The notes: a model not told the origin generated them from the letters alone. A DNA stretch of 64,000 bases from Solirubrobacteraceae bacterium (GCA_029263125.1 JAJCYD010000007.1:1-64000); one strand, 5' to 3'. Shown: positions 1 through 16,779, counted from the first letter of the stretch. A program made the numbers and translations.

Positions 1-1
1 C

Positions 2-574
2 CTGGCGGCCGACGTCGTCTACCAGCGCCGCACCGTGGCGCTCGTCAAGCAGGTGCTCGACGACAACGAGATCGGCGGCCAGACGATCCAGACATCGGAG
101 TTCCTGCCGAACATCGGCTGGCTGGAGGCGCCGACCGTCGCGCGCCGCATCCATGCCGACGCGGCTCGCGGCGCCGGCGCCGACGCGACGACCAAGGAAG
201 CCGCGGCCGGCACGCACGGCCACGGCCTGCTCGGCGTCAGCGTCGGCGACGTGACGCTGACCCCCGGCCAGTCAAACCGCGTTCCCGCGTCCTCGAACGT
301 GACGTTCAGCGCCAAGGTCGCCAACCAGGGCGAGAATCCGGAGACCGACGTCGTCGTGATCGTGACGATCACCCCCAACGGCGGCGGCAAGAAGGTCACC
401 GCGCGGGGGACCATCGATCAGACCGCGGCCGGAACCGAGGCGACCGTGCAGGTCAAGCTCAAGGAGTCCCCGCCGATCGGCTCCTCGACGGTCAAGGTCG
501 AGATCCGCAAGGTCAACGGCGAGGAGAACACGAAGAACAACTCGCAGGAGTACCCCGTGATCTTCGAGCGCTAG
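2..574 (+). CDS. CARDB-like secreted protein, C-terminal part (5' end outside window)
   Basis: The reading frame is open from the first bases of the window and ends at TAG 574, so this is the 3' end of a longer gene whose start lies upstream. About 190 residues are visible. The last ~110 residues look like a beta-sandwich of the CARDB type: alternating hydrophobic strands, the phrase NVTFSAKVANQGEN, and a terminal strand near ENTKNNSQEYPV. Such domains are usually extracellular and found in adhesion or surface proteins. The visible N-terminal stretch is helical and not recognised. A downstream gene with its own -10 box follows, so this gene probably ends its own transcript. The overall function is unknown because most of the protein is not visible. 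Confidence 0.7.
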   Translation: MAADVVYQRRTVALVKQVLDDNEIGGQTIQTSEFLPNIGWLEAPTVARRIHADAARGAGADATTKEAAAGTHGHGLLGVSVGDVTLTPGQSNRVPASSNVTFSAKVANQGENPETDVVVIVTITPNGGGKKVTARGTIDQTAAGTEATVQVKLKESPPIGSSTVKVEIRKVNGEENTKNNSQEYPVIFER

Positions 575-587
575 ACGTGCAACCGCC

Positions 588-593
588 TACCCT
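588..593 (+). promoter_or_regulatory. -10 box, leaderless promoter of the DUF4446 gene
   Basis: TACCCT lies 8 nt before ATG 602 and there is no Shine-Dalgarno sequence, so transcription probably starts at or very near the start codon. No convincing -35 box is seen. Confidence 0.4.
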
Positions 594-601
594 TTGCGTC
601 G

Positions 602-1102
602 ATGACCTCCGAGCTCACATCCACCGCCGGGATCCTCGCGCTGGCGGCAGCCGCGATCGCGCTGGCCGCGATCGCGCTCGTCGCGATGCTGTTTCGTCAG
701 CTCAAGCGCGTGCGCGCCGACCAGCGCGCCGTGCTCGGCGAGCAGAACGCGCAGGACCTCGTCGCGCACGCGGCGGCGCTCGACGCGTCGTTTCGCTCGC
801 TGCACGACTACGTGTCCGAGACGGCTGAGCGTCTCAACAGCCGCCTGTCGATCGTCGAACAGCGCCTCGAAGGCGCGGTCGCGCACTGCGGCCTGATCCG
901 CTACGACGCCTACAACGAGATGTCCGGGCGCCAGTCGACGTCGATCGCGCTGCTGGACAGCTCACGCTCGGGGGTCGTGCTGTCCTCGATCCACCACCGC
1001 GACCAGGCTCGGCTGTATGCCAAGCAGGTCTCCGAGGGAAGCGCCGACCTGCGCCTCTCCCCCGAGGAGGAGGAAGCCCTCCGCCTCGCCCTGCCGGAGT
1101 GA
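602..1102 (+). CDS. DUF4446 family protein
   Basis: A 166-residue protein with one N-terminal membrane segment (about residues 9-30, rich in Ala, Leu, Ile) followed by a charged, coiled-coil-like region and a conserved C-terminal domain. The segment RYDAYNEMSGRQSTSIALLD followed by a GVVLSSIHHRD-like strand is the hallmark of DUF4446, a family of unknown function in Actinobacteria and Firmicutes, often encoded near the chromosome origin. The C-terminus ends in an acidic helix (LSPEEEEALRLAL). The stop codon overlaps the GTG start of pheA by 4 nt, so the two genes are probably co-translated. The cellular role is unknown; topology predicts a small anchored protein with a cytoplasmic domain. Confidence 0.85.
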   Translation: MTSELTSTAGILALAAAAIALAAIALVAMLFRQLKRVRADQRAVLGEQNAQDLVAHAAALDASFRSLHDYVSETAERLNSRLSIVEQRLEGAVAHCGLIRYDAYNEMSGRQSTSIALLDSSRSGVVLSSIHHRDQARLYAKQVSEGSADLRLSPEEEEALRLALPE

Positions 1103-1956
1103 GCGCGACGACGCACCCCACGACGACGCTCGGCTATCTCGGGCCGGCCGGCACGTTCTCGGAGGAGGCCGTCCGCTCGGCCGCCGAGTCCGGCAATGCC
1201 GAGCTCGTCGCATTGCGCACGGTGCGCGACACCGTGATGGCCGTGCACGACGGCCTCGTCGACCGCGCGGTCGTTCCGATCGAGAACTCGCTGGAAGGAC
1301 CGATCGGCGTCACGCTGGACGTGCTCGCCGAGGAGCACGACGTCACGATCGTCGGCGAGCTCGTGATCGTGATCTCCCCGTGTCTGATCGCCCGCGAGGA
1401 GATCGCGCTGGAGGCGATCGAGCGCGTCGTCTCACACCCCCAGCCGCTGGCGCAGTGCGCGCGCTTCCTGCGCGACAACCTGCCCGACGCGGAGGTCGTG
1501 GCGGTCGCCTCGACGGCCGAGGCCGTGCGGATGGTCGCGGCCGAGGCCGCGCCGTGGGCGGCGCTGGGCACGCGCCGCGCGGCCGAGCTGTACGGCGCGA
1601 CGGTGCTCGCCGAGGGCGCCGAGGACGAGCCCGGCAACGCGACGCGCTTCGTCTGGCTCGCGCGGACCGCGCCACCGCTGAACGGCTCGCAGCCGACGAA
1701 GACGTCGCTGGCCTTCTGGGGCCCCGGCGACGGCAGTCCCGGTTGGCTCGTGCGCTGCCTGTCGGAGTTCGCCTTTCGCGGCGTGAACCTCACGAAGATC
1801 GAGTCGCGTCCGCTGCGCGCGCGCCTCGGCCACTACCGCTTTTTCGTCGACTGCGAGGGCGACGCGCGCAGCGGGCCGGTCGCCGACGCCGTCGCGGGGC
1901 TGCGCGCGCACTGCGAGCGCGTCGAGGTGCTCGGCAGCTATCCCGCCGCGCGGTAG
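1099..1956 (+). CDS. pheA: Prephenate dehydratase
   Basis: Converts prephenate to phenylpyruvate in phenylalanine biosynthesis (cytoplasm). The 285-residue length fits the monofunctional enzyme. The N-terminal catalytic domain starts with GYLGPAGTFSEEA and contains the IENSLEG motif and the essential Thr-Arg-Phe (in GNATRFVWL, about residue 180). The C-terminal ACT domain (about residues 190-280) carries the ESRPLRARLGHYRFF motif used for allosteric phenylalanine binding. No chorismate-mutase domain is fused. The GTG start overlaps the upstream stop (GTGA), indicating an operon with the DUF4446 gene. Feedback inhibition by phenylalanine is expected from the ACT domain. Confidence 0.95.
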   Translation: MSATTHPTTTLGYLGPAGTFSEEAVRSAAESGNAELVALRTVRDTVMAVHDGLVDRAVVPIENSLEGPIGVTLDVLAEEHDVTIVGELVIVISPCLIAREEIALEAIERVVSHPQPLAQCARFLRDNLPDAEVVAVASTAEAVRMVAAEAAPWAALGTRRAAELYGATVLAEGAEDEPGNATRFVWLARTAPPLNGSQPTKTSLAFWGPGDGSPGWLVRCLSEFAFRGVNLTKIESRPLRARLGHYRFFVDCEGDARSGPVADAVAGLRAHCERVEVLGSYPAAR

Positions 1957-1994
1957 TGGTCGCCTTGCGCTGACCCTTAGACTCATCGCTCGTC

Positions 1995-2573
1995 ATGGCG
2001 ACTCAGTCGACGCCACCTGGCCCAGAGAGGTTCGCGCCGCATTCGGAGCACAAGCGGCGCGGACGTGACTGCGGCCGCGTGCTCGTCCTCAACGCCACCT
2101 ATGAGCCGATCAACGTCTGCACGGTGCGCCGCGCCGCCGTGCTGCTGCTGAAGGCCAAGGCCGAGATCGTCGAGCACGCGCTGTTCGAGCTGCGCTCCGA
2201 GAACGCCGCCATGCCGCGCCCGGTCGTCATCCGCCTGTCGACATTCGTCAACGTCCCGCGCGACACCCACCGGCGCAAGATCACGCGCCGGGCGGTCTTC
2301 GCCCGTGACGGCTGGGCGTGCCAGTACTGCGGAGCGCGCGCCAACCTCACCGTCGACCACGTCATCCCGCGCTCCAAGGGCGGCCCCTCGACGTGGGAGA
2401 ACATCGTCGCCTCGTGCGCGCCGTGCAACCGGCGCAAGGGCGACCACCTGCCCCACAAGGTCGGCATGCACCCGCGTCAGGCCCCGCGCGTCCCGCATCC
2501 ACAGGTCTTCATCCACGTCGCCAGCCCGACGATCCCGCCGGCGTGGCGCCAGTGGCTGCCCGAAGCGGCCTGA
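1995..2573 (+). CDS. HNH endonuclease family protein
   Basis: A 192-residue protein with an HNH domain in the middle. Two zinc-knuckle pairs (CQYCGA near residue 114 and CAPCNRRKG near residue 138) flank the histidine motif VDHVIPRSKGG and the Asn in TWENIVA, the complete HNH signature. The N-terminal part (NATYEPINVCTVRRAAVLLL) is the typical leader of a widespread chromosomal HNH family that often sits alone near housekeeping genes, unlike restriction or phage HNH enzymes. The actual substrate in this family is not known to me. A possible -10 (TAGACT, 1978-1983) lies 11 nt before the ATG. The region downstream drops in GC and starts an accessory block. Confidence 0.88.
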   Translation: MATQSTPPGPERFAPHSEHKRRGRDCGRVLVLNATYEPINVCTVRRAAVLLLKAKAEIVEHALFELRSENAAMPRPVVIRLSTFVNVPRDTHRRKITRRAVFARDGWACQYCGARANLTVDHVIPRSKGGPSTWENIVASCAPCNRRKGDHLPHKVGMHPRQAPRVPHPQVFIHVASPTIPPAWRQWLPEAA

Positions 2574-2636
2574 GCTCGCCGATCTCGAGTAAGTGGTGGC
2601 CGCCTGGGGCGGGTCGCGAGAACGGCCATCCGTTCC

Positions 2637-3308
2637 GTGAGCCATGCTACGGAGGTGCGAATCACCGTCATGGGCATCCAGACAAGTGGCAAGAGCACAC
2701 TCGGTCAGCAGCTTGCCACCGATCTAGAGATACCACGGATTGTTATCGGTGACTTCCTGCGGGAGCGCGCGAAGGTTCATGATGAGTTGGGCCGAGCGAT
2801 TGCTGCCCGCGTTCGGGCAGGCAAGCTCGCGGACGAGGCCGTCGTCGTTCAGGCACTCGCCACGCGGCTAGCCGACGCTCGGGAGGGCTTTGTGCTCGAC
2901 GGGTTCCCGCGCTCTGGCGCACAGGTCAAGACGCTTGACGCCATGCTCGAACGCCTTGGCGTCAAGCTGAGTGCCGCCGTCCTCCTGCGTTTGTCGGAAG
3001 CCGATGCGCGGCAGCGGCTCGCGAACCGCCTGATCTGTGAGACGTGCAAGGGCTCGACAACGGTCCTCTTTGCCAACGACGGTGGCCAATGTCCGGTTGC
3101 CGACTGCACGGGAACGTTGACTCATCGTCCAGATGATCGGGCTCCGACCACCGTCGACAACCGGCTCGCCGAGTTCCGCGAGCTCACGATGCCGGTCGTC
3201 GCCGAGTATCGCGCTTCGGGGCGTCTCATCGAGATTGACGTTTCGGGCGGGACCCTCCCGGCTTCCGGCGAGCTCCGAGCCGCTGTCGCGGCATTGGGTC
3301 GAAGTTAG
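2637..3308 (+). CDS. Adenylate kinase-like nucleoside monophosphate kinase
   Basis: A 223-residue P-loop kinase of the adenylate kinase fold. The P-loop reads GIQTSGKST, unusual compared with the usual GxPGxGKGT. Other core motifs are visible: an NMP-binding segment (VIGDFLRERAK), FVLDGFPRSGAQ with the conserved Asp-Gly-Phe-Pro-Arg, and an RLANRLICETCK LID. The LID holds a CETC pair and a further CPVADC pair, indicating a zinc-binding LID. The HRPDDRAPTTVDNRL segment matches the conserved RxDD and R motifs. A housekeeping adk normally lies in the ribosomal-protein cluster, so this is probably a divergent paralogue. The start is GTG 2637; GTG 2655 is an alternative. The substrate nucleotide cannot be inferred. 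Confidence 0.82.
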   Translation: MSHATEVRITVMGIQTSGKSTLGQQLATDLEIPRIVIGDFLRERAKVHDELGRAIAARVRAGKLADEAVVVQALATRLADAREGFVLDGFPRSGAQVKTLDAMLERLGVKLSAAVLLRLSEADARQRLANRLICETCKGSTTVLFANDGGQCPVADCTGTLTHRPDDRAPTTVDNRLAEFRELTMPVVAEYRASGRLIEIDVSGGTLPASGELRAAVAALGRS

Positions 3309-3315
3309 GATCTGC

Positions 3316-3525
3316 TCAAGCTAGAGCGAGGATCTCCTCAAAGGATTCAAGGACGGGGACGCTCGCCCGGGCCTCCAACTCACGCTCCGCCACTGTCGGC
3401 GCGCTCCAAAGCGTCACCGCCAGTAGCCGCGTCCATAGCTCGGTGTCCACGGTGCCACCGTACCCCGCCCGCTGCGCGACAGCCCAATCGCAGAGCGGGC
3501 GCAACGTCGTTCCGAAGATGGTCAC
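3316..3525 (-). CDS. Short hypothetical protein or gene remnant
   Basis: A 69-codon frame opening with GTG 3525 and ending at TGA 3316. The composition (ELWTRLLAVTLWSAPTVAERE) is compatible with a real protein and it lies in a region of moderate GC where chance frames are less common. No family is recognised and no ribosome-binding site is clear. An in-frame stop lies a short way upstream of the only plausible start, so it could be the 3' remnant of a decayed gene. It converges on the adenylate-kinase-like gene with 7 nt between stops. Confidence 0.25.
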   Translation of the reverse strand: MTIFGTTLRPLCDWAVAQRAGYGGTVDTELWTRLLAVTLWSAPTVAERELEARASVPVLESFEEILALA

Positions 3526-3722
3526 CGACCACCAGGGCCGCCGGGCGAGGGATCCGTATGCCTCCTAGGACGAAGCTCTGGGCCGGGACGATACGCTTGA
3601 CCCTTCTACTTCTTCATCTTCACTTCTGCATCTCTTGATAGTTGATCTACCTGGGAATCCCAACTAACTCAGTCCGTAGAACCCAGCCCGCCCCAGATCC
3701 ACCATGACCAGCCGACACCTGG
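3526..3722. other. Non-coding gap in the accessory block
   Basis: No gene can be supported here. The stretch includes a pyrimidine-rich tract around 3600-3640 and is visibly poorer in GC than the chromosome around it. With the doubtful 69-codon frame beside it, some 410 bp (3309-3722) contain no confident gene. Confidence 0.5.
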
Positions 3723-4238
3723 TCATGTGGCTCCCATAACCCATAGCGTCGCATCCGTCCGGCGAACTTGGTCCAACGAGCCAACCGCAGTCCCAACGAG
3801 CCCCTGATTAGAGACCACATCAGGGTTCGAGGGGAAAGCCCGGAAACTCCACCCCTGGGGCACGTCACTGCGGCCTGCGGCGTCGATCCGCGTCAGCTTG
3901 AACCAGGCGGGATATGCACCTCGCTGGTAGTAACCCGGTGCAGCGTCGAGCTCGGGAGGCCCAATCGAATCGCCTGACGGGGCCACCCGCACATCACTGA
4001 TGCGGCACGACCGCAGCTCAGCTTGCCCGGAATCAAGTAGGTATGCCTCAGGCTCGACGCCGCCTCGGATGCCCTCGTAGACTTCGGCGAAGAGAGCCGC
4101 CGGAGGTACTTCGTATTGGCGCATCCACCAACCCCACCAGACATAGTTTCGGGCCTCGATGATCTTGCGATGTTCGATGATCGTTCCGCCAGGTTCCGTT
4201 ACGAGGTCCCGGTACCGCAGTACAATCACGTCGCTCAC
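3723..4238 (-). CDS. Unknown protein with Trp-rich N-terminal motif, coupled to a methyltransferase
   Basis: A 171-residue protein. GTG 4238 was chosen because it forms a 4-nt GTGA overlap with the stop of the upstream methyltransferase gene; an earlier GTG at 4262 is possible. After VLRYRDL and IIEHRKIIEARN comes a striking YVWWGWWMRQYEVPP segment (about residues 30-45), then a region with scattered Asp, Tyr and Trp and a C-terminal hydrophobic strand. No catalytic motif is visible. I have a recollection of similar WWGWW segments at the N-terminus of multidomain bacterial proteins, but cannot confirm it. The tight overlap implies it works with the methyltransferase. No membrane segment or signal peptide. 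Function unknown. Confidence 0.72.
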   Translation of the reverse strand: MSDVIVLRYRDLVTEPGGTIIEHRKIIEARNYVWWGWWMRQYEVPPAALFAEVYEGIRGGVEPEAYLLDSGQAELRSCRISDVRVAPSGDSIGPPELDAAPGYYQRGAYPAWFKLTRIDAAGRSDVPQGWSFRAFPSNPDVVSNQGLVGTAVGSLDQVRRTDATLWVMGAT

Positions 4239-5536
4239 GCCGCCTCCGTTCGCGTCATCCACACTGCGTGGAGCCGGTGTTCATAGTAGTCGCCCGCTAG
4301 TGTGAGACCTCCGGCATCCACCAGCCGCTTGAGCCACGCGGGCCGCGCGAAGACCTCCTCCACTTCGAATAGGACCGGCATGCCCTCGGCTCCCCAGACC
4401 CAGTCCGCCGTGAACCCTTCGGGCGCGGAAACGTATGCCGGCGGCGAGACGCTCGAAACCACCAGCAGGAGTTTGCCGCCGGGGGAAACCAGCTTCGAAC
4501 TGGCGCGTAGCGTGGCGTCCAGGAGTTCCAGGCCCGCAACCGCGACGGTGCGTGCCTGCTGACGATCGATTTCCGCCGCCGCGGGATCGTCCGGGATATA
4601 CGGCGGATTGCAGATAACCAGATCGAAGCTTCCGGCGAGCACGTCCGGCCGGTATGGCCCGATCACGAGGGACGCCTTGCGGTCCAGCACGCCTGGAAGG
4701 TCCTCGGTGTTGGCTCGCCAGTTCCGATGCGTGCAGAACGCCGAAGCCGCCTCGATCTCTACGCCGACCACACGGTCGACACCGGGCATGTTTCGCAAGA
4801 TCGACGCAGAGAGGAGACCGCTCCCCGTCCCTAGCTCCAGTACGCGCCGAGGCTGTTCGTCAACCTTCAGGTGCGCGAAGCGAGCTGCGATCAATTCGTC
4901 CAGATGCAGGGTGTCAATGCTGGGACCAAAGACGTTGGGTTCTTCCCGCCGATCGACGTGAATCAGGACGTCCCTATGCCACACGAGACGATGGCTGCTT
5001 TGGAGCATGCGTTTGAGCTCCGTCCGCGTTTCATGTGGCCGGTGGAGCAGGGTGTCGACGACATCGAAGACCGTTCGTGGCGCCTTGATCGCCTCGATGA
5101 CGCGCAGGCTCGGTGTCTCCAAGACGAACCGATAGTCAACGACCAGACAAAGGTTCAGGCCATCAACAAAGGCGAGGACTCCGCCGCTCGCGGGCAGCCG
5201 GCCTGGTTCGCGTGCGCGCTGCAGCGAGGCGCTGACGCGTCGAACTAGGAATTCCCACGCCAAGCGCAAGGCCTGCTCGGCGGGGGAAGGTACGTGACCA
5301 GGTGCATACATCCCAGTGACCCACTGGTCGGCCTTCGTGAGCCAGTCGGCGAGATCAGCTGCCCCGGCCGCGGCAGCAAAGGTCTGAGCTACTTCCGGGT
5401 CCGCGGACATGGTCCCTACCGGGTCGGCCCAACGTCGCTCTTGCAGCACCGCCCGCCAGGGTCCGAGGTCGCCGCCTAATGCCCGACGAAGCTCGTCGGA
5501 GAACTCGGGCGCGGACAAGTCGGTCGAACTCTCCAC
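4235..5536 (-). CDS. SAM-dependent methyltransferase with NPPY motif and unknown N-terminal region
   Basis: A 433-residue protein starting at GTG 5536. The C-terminal half (about residues 220-420) is a Rossmann methyltransferase: motif I VLELGTGSGLLSA, an acidic motif II region (VVGVEIEAAS) and motif IV ICNPPYIPDD. NPPY occurs in enzymes modifying amide or exocyclic amino groups (HemK/PrmC type, N6-adenine or N4-cytosine), so the target may be a glutamine, nucleic acid base or small molecule. The N-terminal ~210 residues are mainly helical and not recognised; this is longer than PrmC (about 280 residues). It is the first gene of a two-gene operon with the Trp-rich protein. Divergent from the MazG-like gene across 82 bp. 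Confidence 0.85.
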   Translation of the reverse strand: MESSTDLSAPEFSDELRRALGGDLGPWRAVLQERRWADPVGTMSADPEVAQTFAAAAGAADLADWLTKADQWVTGMYAPGHVPSPAEQALRLAWEFLVRRVSASLQRAREPGRLPASGGVLAFVDGLNLCLVVDYRFVLETPSLRVIEAIKAPRTVFDVVDTLLHRPHETRTELKRMLQSSHRLVWHRDVLIHVDRREEPNVFGPSIDTLHLDELIAARFAHLKVDEQPRRVLELGTGSGLLSASILRNMPGVDRVVGVEIEAASAFCTHRNWRANTEDLPGVLDRKASLVIGPYRPDVLAGSFDLVICNPPYIPDDPAAAEIDRQQARTVAVAGLELLDATLRASSKLVSPGGKLLLVVSSVSPPAYVSAPEGFTADWVWGAEGMPVLFEVEEVFARPAWLKRLVDAGGLTLAGDYYEHRLHAVWMTRTEAA

Positions 5537-5606
5537 ACGCCGAGGCTACTAGTCGCAGCCGATGGTTCCTTGAGCACCGGAGTACGCCTTGCGCTCAGCA
5601 CGGTAG

Positions 5607-5612
5607 TAGTCT
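5607..5612 (+). promoter_or_regulatory. -10 box, leaderless promoter of the MazG-like gene
   Basis: TAGTCT lies 6 nt before ATG 5619, in the 82-bp divergent region shared with the methyltransferase gene. No Shine-Dalgarno sequence is present. Confidence 0.4.
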
Positions 5613-5618
5613 CCCGTG

Positions 5619-5957
5619 ATGGCCGATCAGCTGAGCTACGGAGAATTGATCGGGCGACTTCGGCGGTACCGTGACGAGCGTGAATGGGCACAGTTCCACA
5701 CGCTCAAGGATCTCGCGATCGCCGTCAGCACCGAAGCCGCTGAGCTTCTCGAGTGCTTCCTGTGGCGCTCGGACCATCAGCTCGATGGGCACCAGGGAGA
5801 AATCGAGGAAGAGATTGCGGATGTCGCGATCTACCTGGTCTTCCTTTGCGATGCGCTTGACGTAGACCTCCTAGAGGTCATGAAATCCAAGCTTGAGCAC
5901 AACCTTGCCCGCCACACCGTGCCGGCAAGCCGAGGACGGTCACGGCCGGATAGTTGA
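5619..5957 (+). CDS. MazG-like nucleotide pyrophosphohydrolase (dCTPase/RS21-C6 type)
   Basis: A 112-residue all-alpha NTP pyrophosphatase. Diagnostic segments are RRYRDEREWAQFHTLKDLAI, the metal-binding AAELLECFLW (E..E) and EIEEEIADVAIYLVFLCD, which supplies the other Glu/Asp ligands. This pattern matches single-domain MazG/dCTPase proteins that hydrolyse dCTP and modified nucleotides to monophosphate and pyrophosphate, removing non-canonical nucleotides. ATG 5619 is preferred over GTG 5616 because it is 6 nt after a -10 box. A nucleotide hydrolase close to an NMP kinase and a methyltransferase gives this block a nucleotide-metabolism flavour. Confidence 0.88.
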   Translation: MADQLSYGELIGRLRRYRDEREWAQFHTLKDLAIAVSTEAAELLECFLWRSDHQLDGHQGEIEEEIADVAIYLVFLCDALDVDLLEVMKSKLEHNLARHTVPASRGRSRPDS

Positions 5958-6266
5958 TCGCTCCCGTTCCGCGCGGTGCCCGATCCACGCGACCGGTGAT
6001 CCGTTGTAGTCGGCCCATTCGTCGCCGCGATCATCGATCCGACGTGTCATGCCAGCGTCTCCCAGCACGCGATCGATGTCGGCGATGACCAGATCAAGTG
6101 CGAGGCGGTTCCGTCCGGTCCGCCGTCCCGCGTGCACGAAGGCCACATGTCGGGCGATCACCCCTAGAGCGTGTAGCGGTTCCAGCTCTGGCAGAGGGGC
6201 GACGGCCCGCATCGCGCCGGCGGGCGGTGTATCGAACGCCTGTGCTGCTGTCATCGCATGATTCAT
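5940..6266 (-). CDS. Hypothetical protein, divergent from a winged-helix regulator
   Basis: A 108-residue protein if started at ATG 6266. The N-terminus is Ala/Pro-rich; the C-terminal part (LALDLVIADIDRVLGDAGMT then RGDEWADYNGSPVAWIGH) looks like a compact soluble domain. No family is recognised. Its start lies inside a perfect 19-bp palindrome shared with the divergent regulator gene, so its expression is probably controlled by that regulator. It overlaps the 3' end of the convergent MazG-like gene by 18 nt. Confidence 0.55.
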   Translation of the reverse strand: MNHAMTAAQAFDTPPAGAMRAVAPLPELEPLHALGVIARHVAFVHAGRRTGRNRLALDLVIADIDRVLGDAGMTRRIDDRGDEWADYNGSPVAWIGHRAERERSTIRP

Positions 6267-6271
6267 GCGAT
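6253..6271. promoter_or_regulatory. 19-bp perfect palindrome between divergent genes (candidate operator)
   Basis: Nine-base arms ATCGCATGA and TCATGCGAT surround a single central T. The palindrome covers the start codon of the leftward gene and sits just before the rightward regulator gene. The half-site TCATGCGA occurs again at 6883-6890, directly after the regulator's stop codon. Confidence 0.6.
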
Positions 6272-6281
6272 CATTGTGCGG

Positions 6282-6881
6282 ATGGAGTCGGACGGAAAGG
6301 CAACATTGGACCAGCAGACGAGGCGCTGGATCTGTGAAGCATGCCGCGAACGGCCCAGAACCGTTCCCGAGATAGCCCGACGGCTCCGCCAAAGGGGCTG
6401 GCGCGGTGCCCCGGGCGCGCTGGGCACAACTGTAAAAAAACTGGCACGTGACGGCTACCTCGCTCAAACCGGTGCGATCGTGCAGGGAGATCGTCGGCCT
6501 TCAGCGCAGTTTGCTTTCGCGCCAGCGCTCTCCGAGGAACTTGAACGAGCAGCCATGGCAAACGCCGCCCACCATATCGACTCGGGGGACGAGCTGATCT
6601 TGATACCGACCTCATCGGTGGGCGACGCCGCGCCGGTACTAGCGCAAGCCGGAGGCGAGGTTCTCTGGGCGCTAAGGACAGGCGATTCGCGCGTCGGCAT
6701 GATTGTCGTCGTCAGCGGCCAGTCCGATCCGGGCGTGCGCGACCAACTTCTACACGACCTGCAGCCGGCGGGTGCGTGGCGTGTGTCGAGCGGGTTGGTC
6801 ATGGACCGAGAGACGCTGCTCGGCTACTGCCGACTGCTGCTCAACCCCGGCTCGCCCGCTGCCCTGCCATCTGGCAGATGA
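6282..6881 (+). CDS. Winged-helix transcriptional regulator-like protein
   Basis: A 199-residue protein. ATG 6282 is preferred because an upstream ATG (6258) lies inside the palindrome; either is possible. Residues about 10-60 form a likely winged helix: CRERPRTVPEIARRLRQRGW followed by a recognition-helix region and a wing (LARDGYLAQTG). The C-terminal ~130 residues contain strands (ELILIPTS, VGMIVVVSGQ) and helices of unrecognised type, perhaps a sensing domain. Its position over a perfect palindrome shared with the divergent gene suggests autoregulation and control of that neighbour. The effector is unknown. Confidence 0.6.
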   Translation: MESDGKATLDQQTRRWICEACRERPRTVPEIARRLRQRGWRGAPGALGTTVKKLARDGYLAQTGAIVQGDRRPSAQFAFAPALSEELERAAMANAAHHIDSGDELILIPTSSVGDAAPVLAQAGGEVLWALRTGDSRVGMIVVVSGQSDPGVRDQLLHDLQPAGAWRVSSGLVMDRETLLGYCRLLLNPGSPAALPSGR

Positions 6882-7394
6882 ATCATGCGACCGGTACCCC
6901 ATTCGCCTGACGCACGTTCGGGATGCCAAGCGCGCACAGGAATGCCGCTGCGTGCGACAGCGCTTGCATTGCGTCCGCTTGAACCTTGAGCGTCGGGCGC
7001 TGCACGATGAACTGCCTCGTGCTGCATGATCCGCTGGGAGTGCCAATGGCGGTGGGTCGAATGATCTGCCAGGCCCTTGCGCAGAGCAGACTCGCGCCGC
7101 TGAGCGGCTGGTCATGCCCAGGCGTACAGACAGACGAGAGGCGCCCGGTGGGGCGCCTCTCGTGCTACTGACTGGACTGAAAGCCCGAGCTGAACTACAA
7201 GCCGCCGGTGGGACCAGTCCGGCATCCGGCTCGGGGGTGGCCCGGTGTGGATTCGCTGGTCAAGCCAGCCTCCCGACCTAGCGGCCGAGCACCTCCAGGG
7301 TCCCGCAAGAACTGTCGTGTATCTGGACCACCTCCTCTCTCTGGTCCGTGCAATGTAGCGAACCGATCCGACGGTCGCTTCGCATCGCCATCAG
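6882..7394. other. Intergenic region with gyrA 3' UTR
   Basis: No protein gene can be supported in these 513 bp. It contains the TCATGCGA half-site at 6883-6890, a strong terminator hairpin at 7135-7162 and, between that hairpin and the gyrA stop, about 230 nt that would form the gyrA 3' UTR. Within this, 7325-7347 can fold into a 6-bp hairpin. Confidence 0.5.
7135..7162 (-). terminator. Terminator hairpin downstream of gyrA
   Basis: A perfect 12-bp stem (7135-7146 pairing with 7151-7162) closes a 4-nt loop. Reading leftwards it is followed by a T-containing TCTGTCTGT stretch, better than in the other direction, so it probably ends the dnaA-to-gyrA transcript about 230 nt after the gyrA stop. 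Confidence 0.65.
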
Positions 7395-10982
<3,588 letters not shown>

Positions 10983-10988
10983 GACGAC

Positions 10989-16758
<5,770 letters not shown>

Positions 16759-16779
16759 CGCGTCCTGCGCCCGCCGGGC

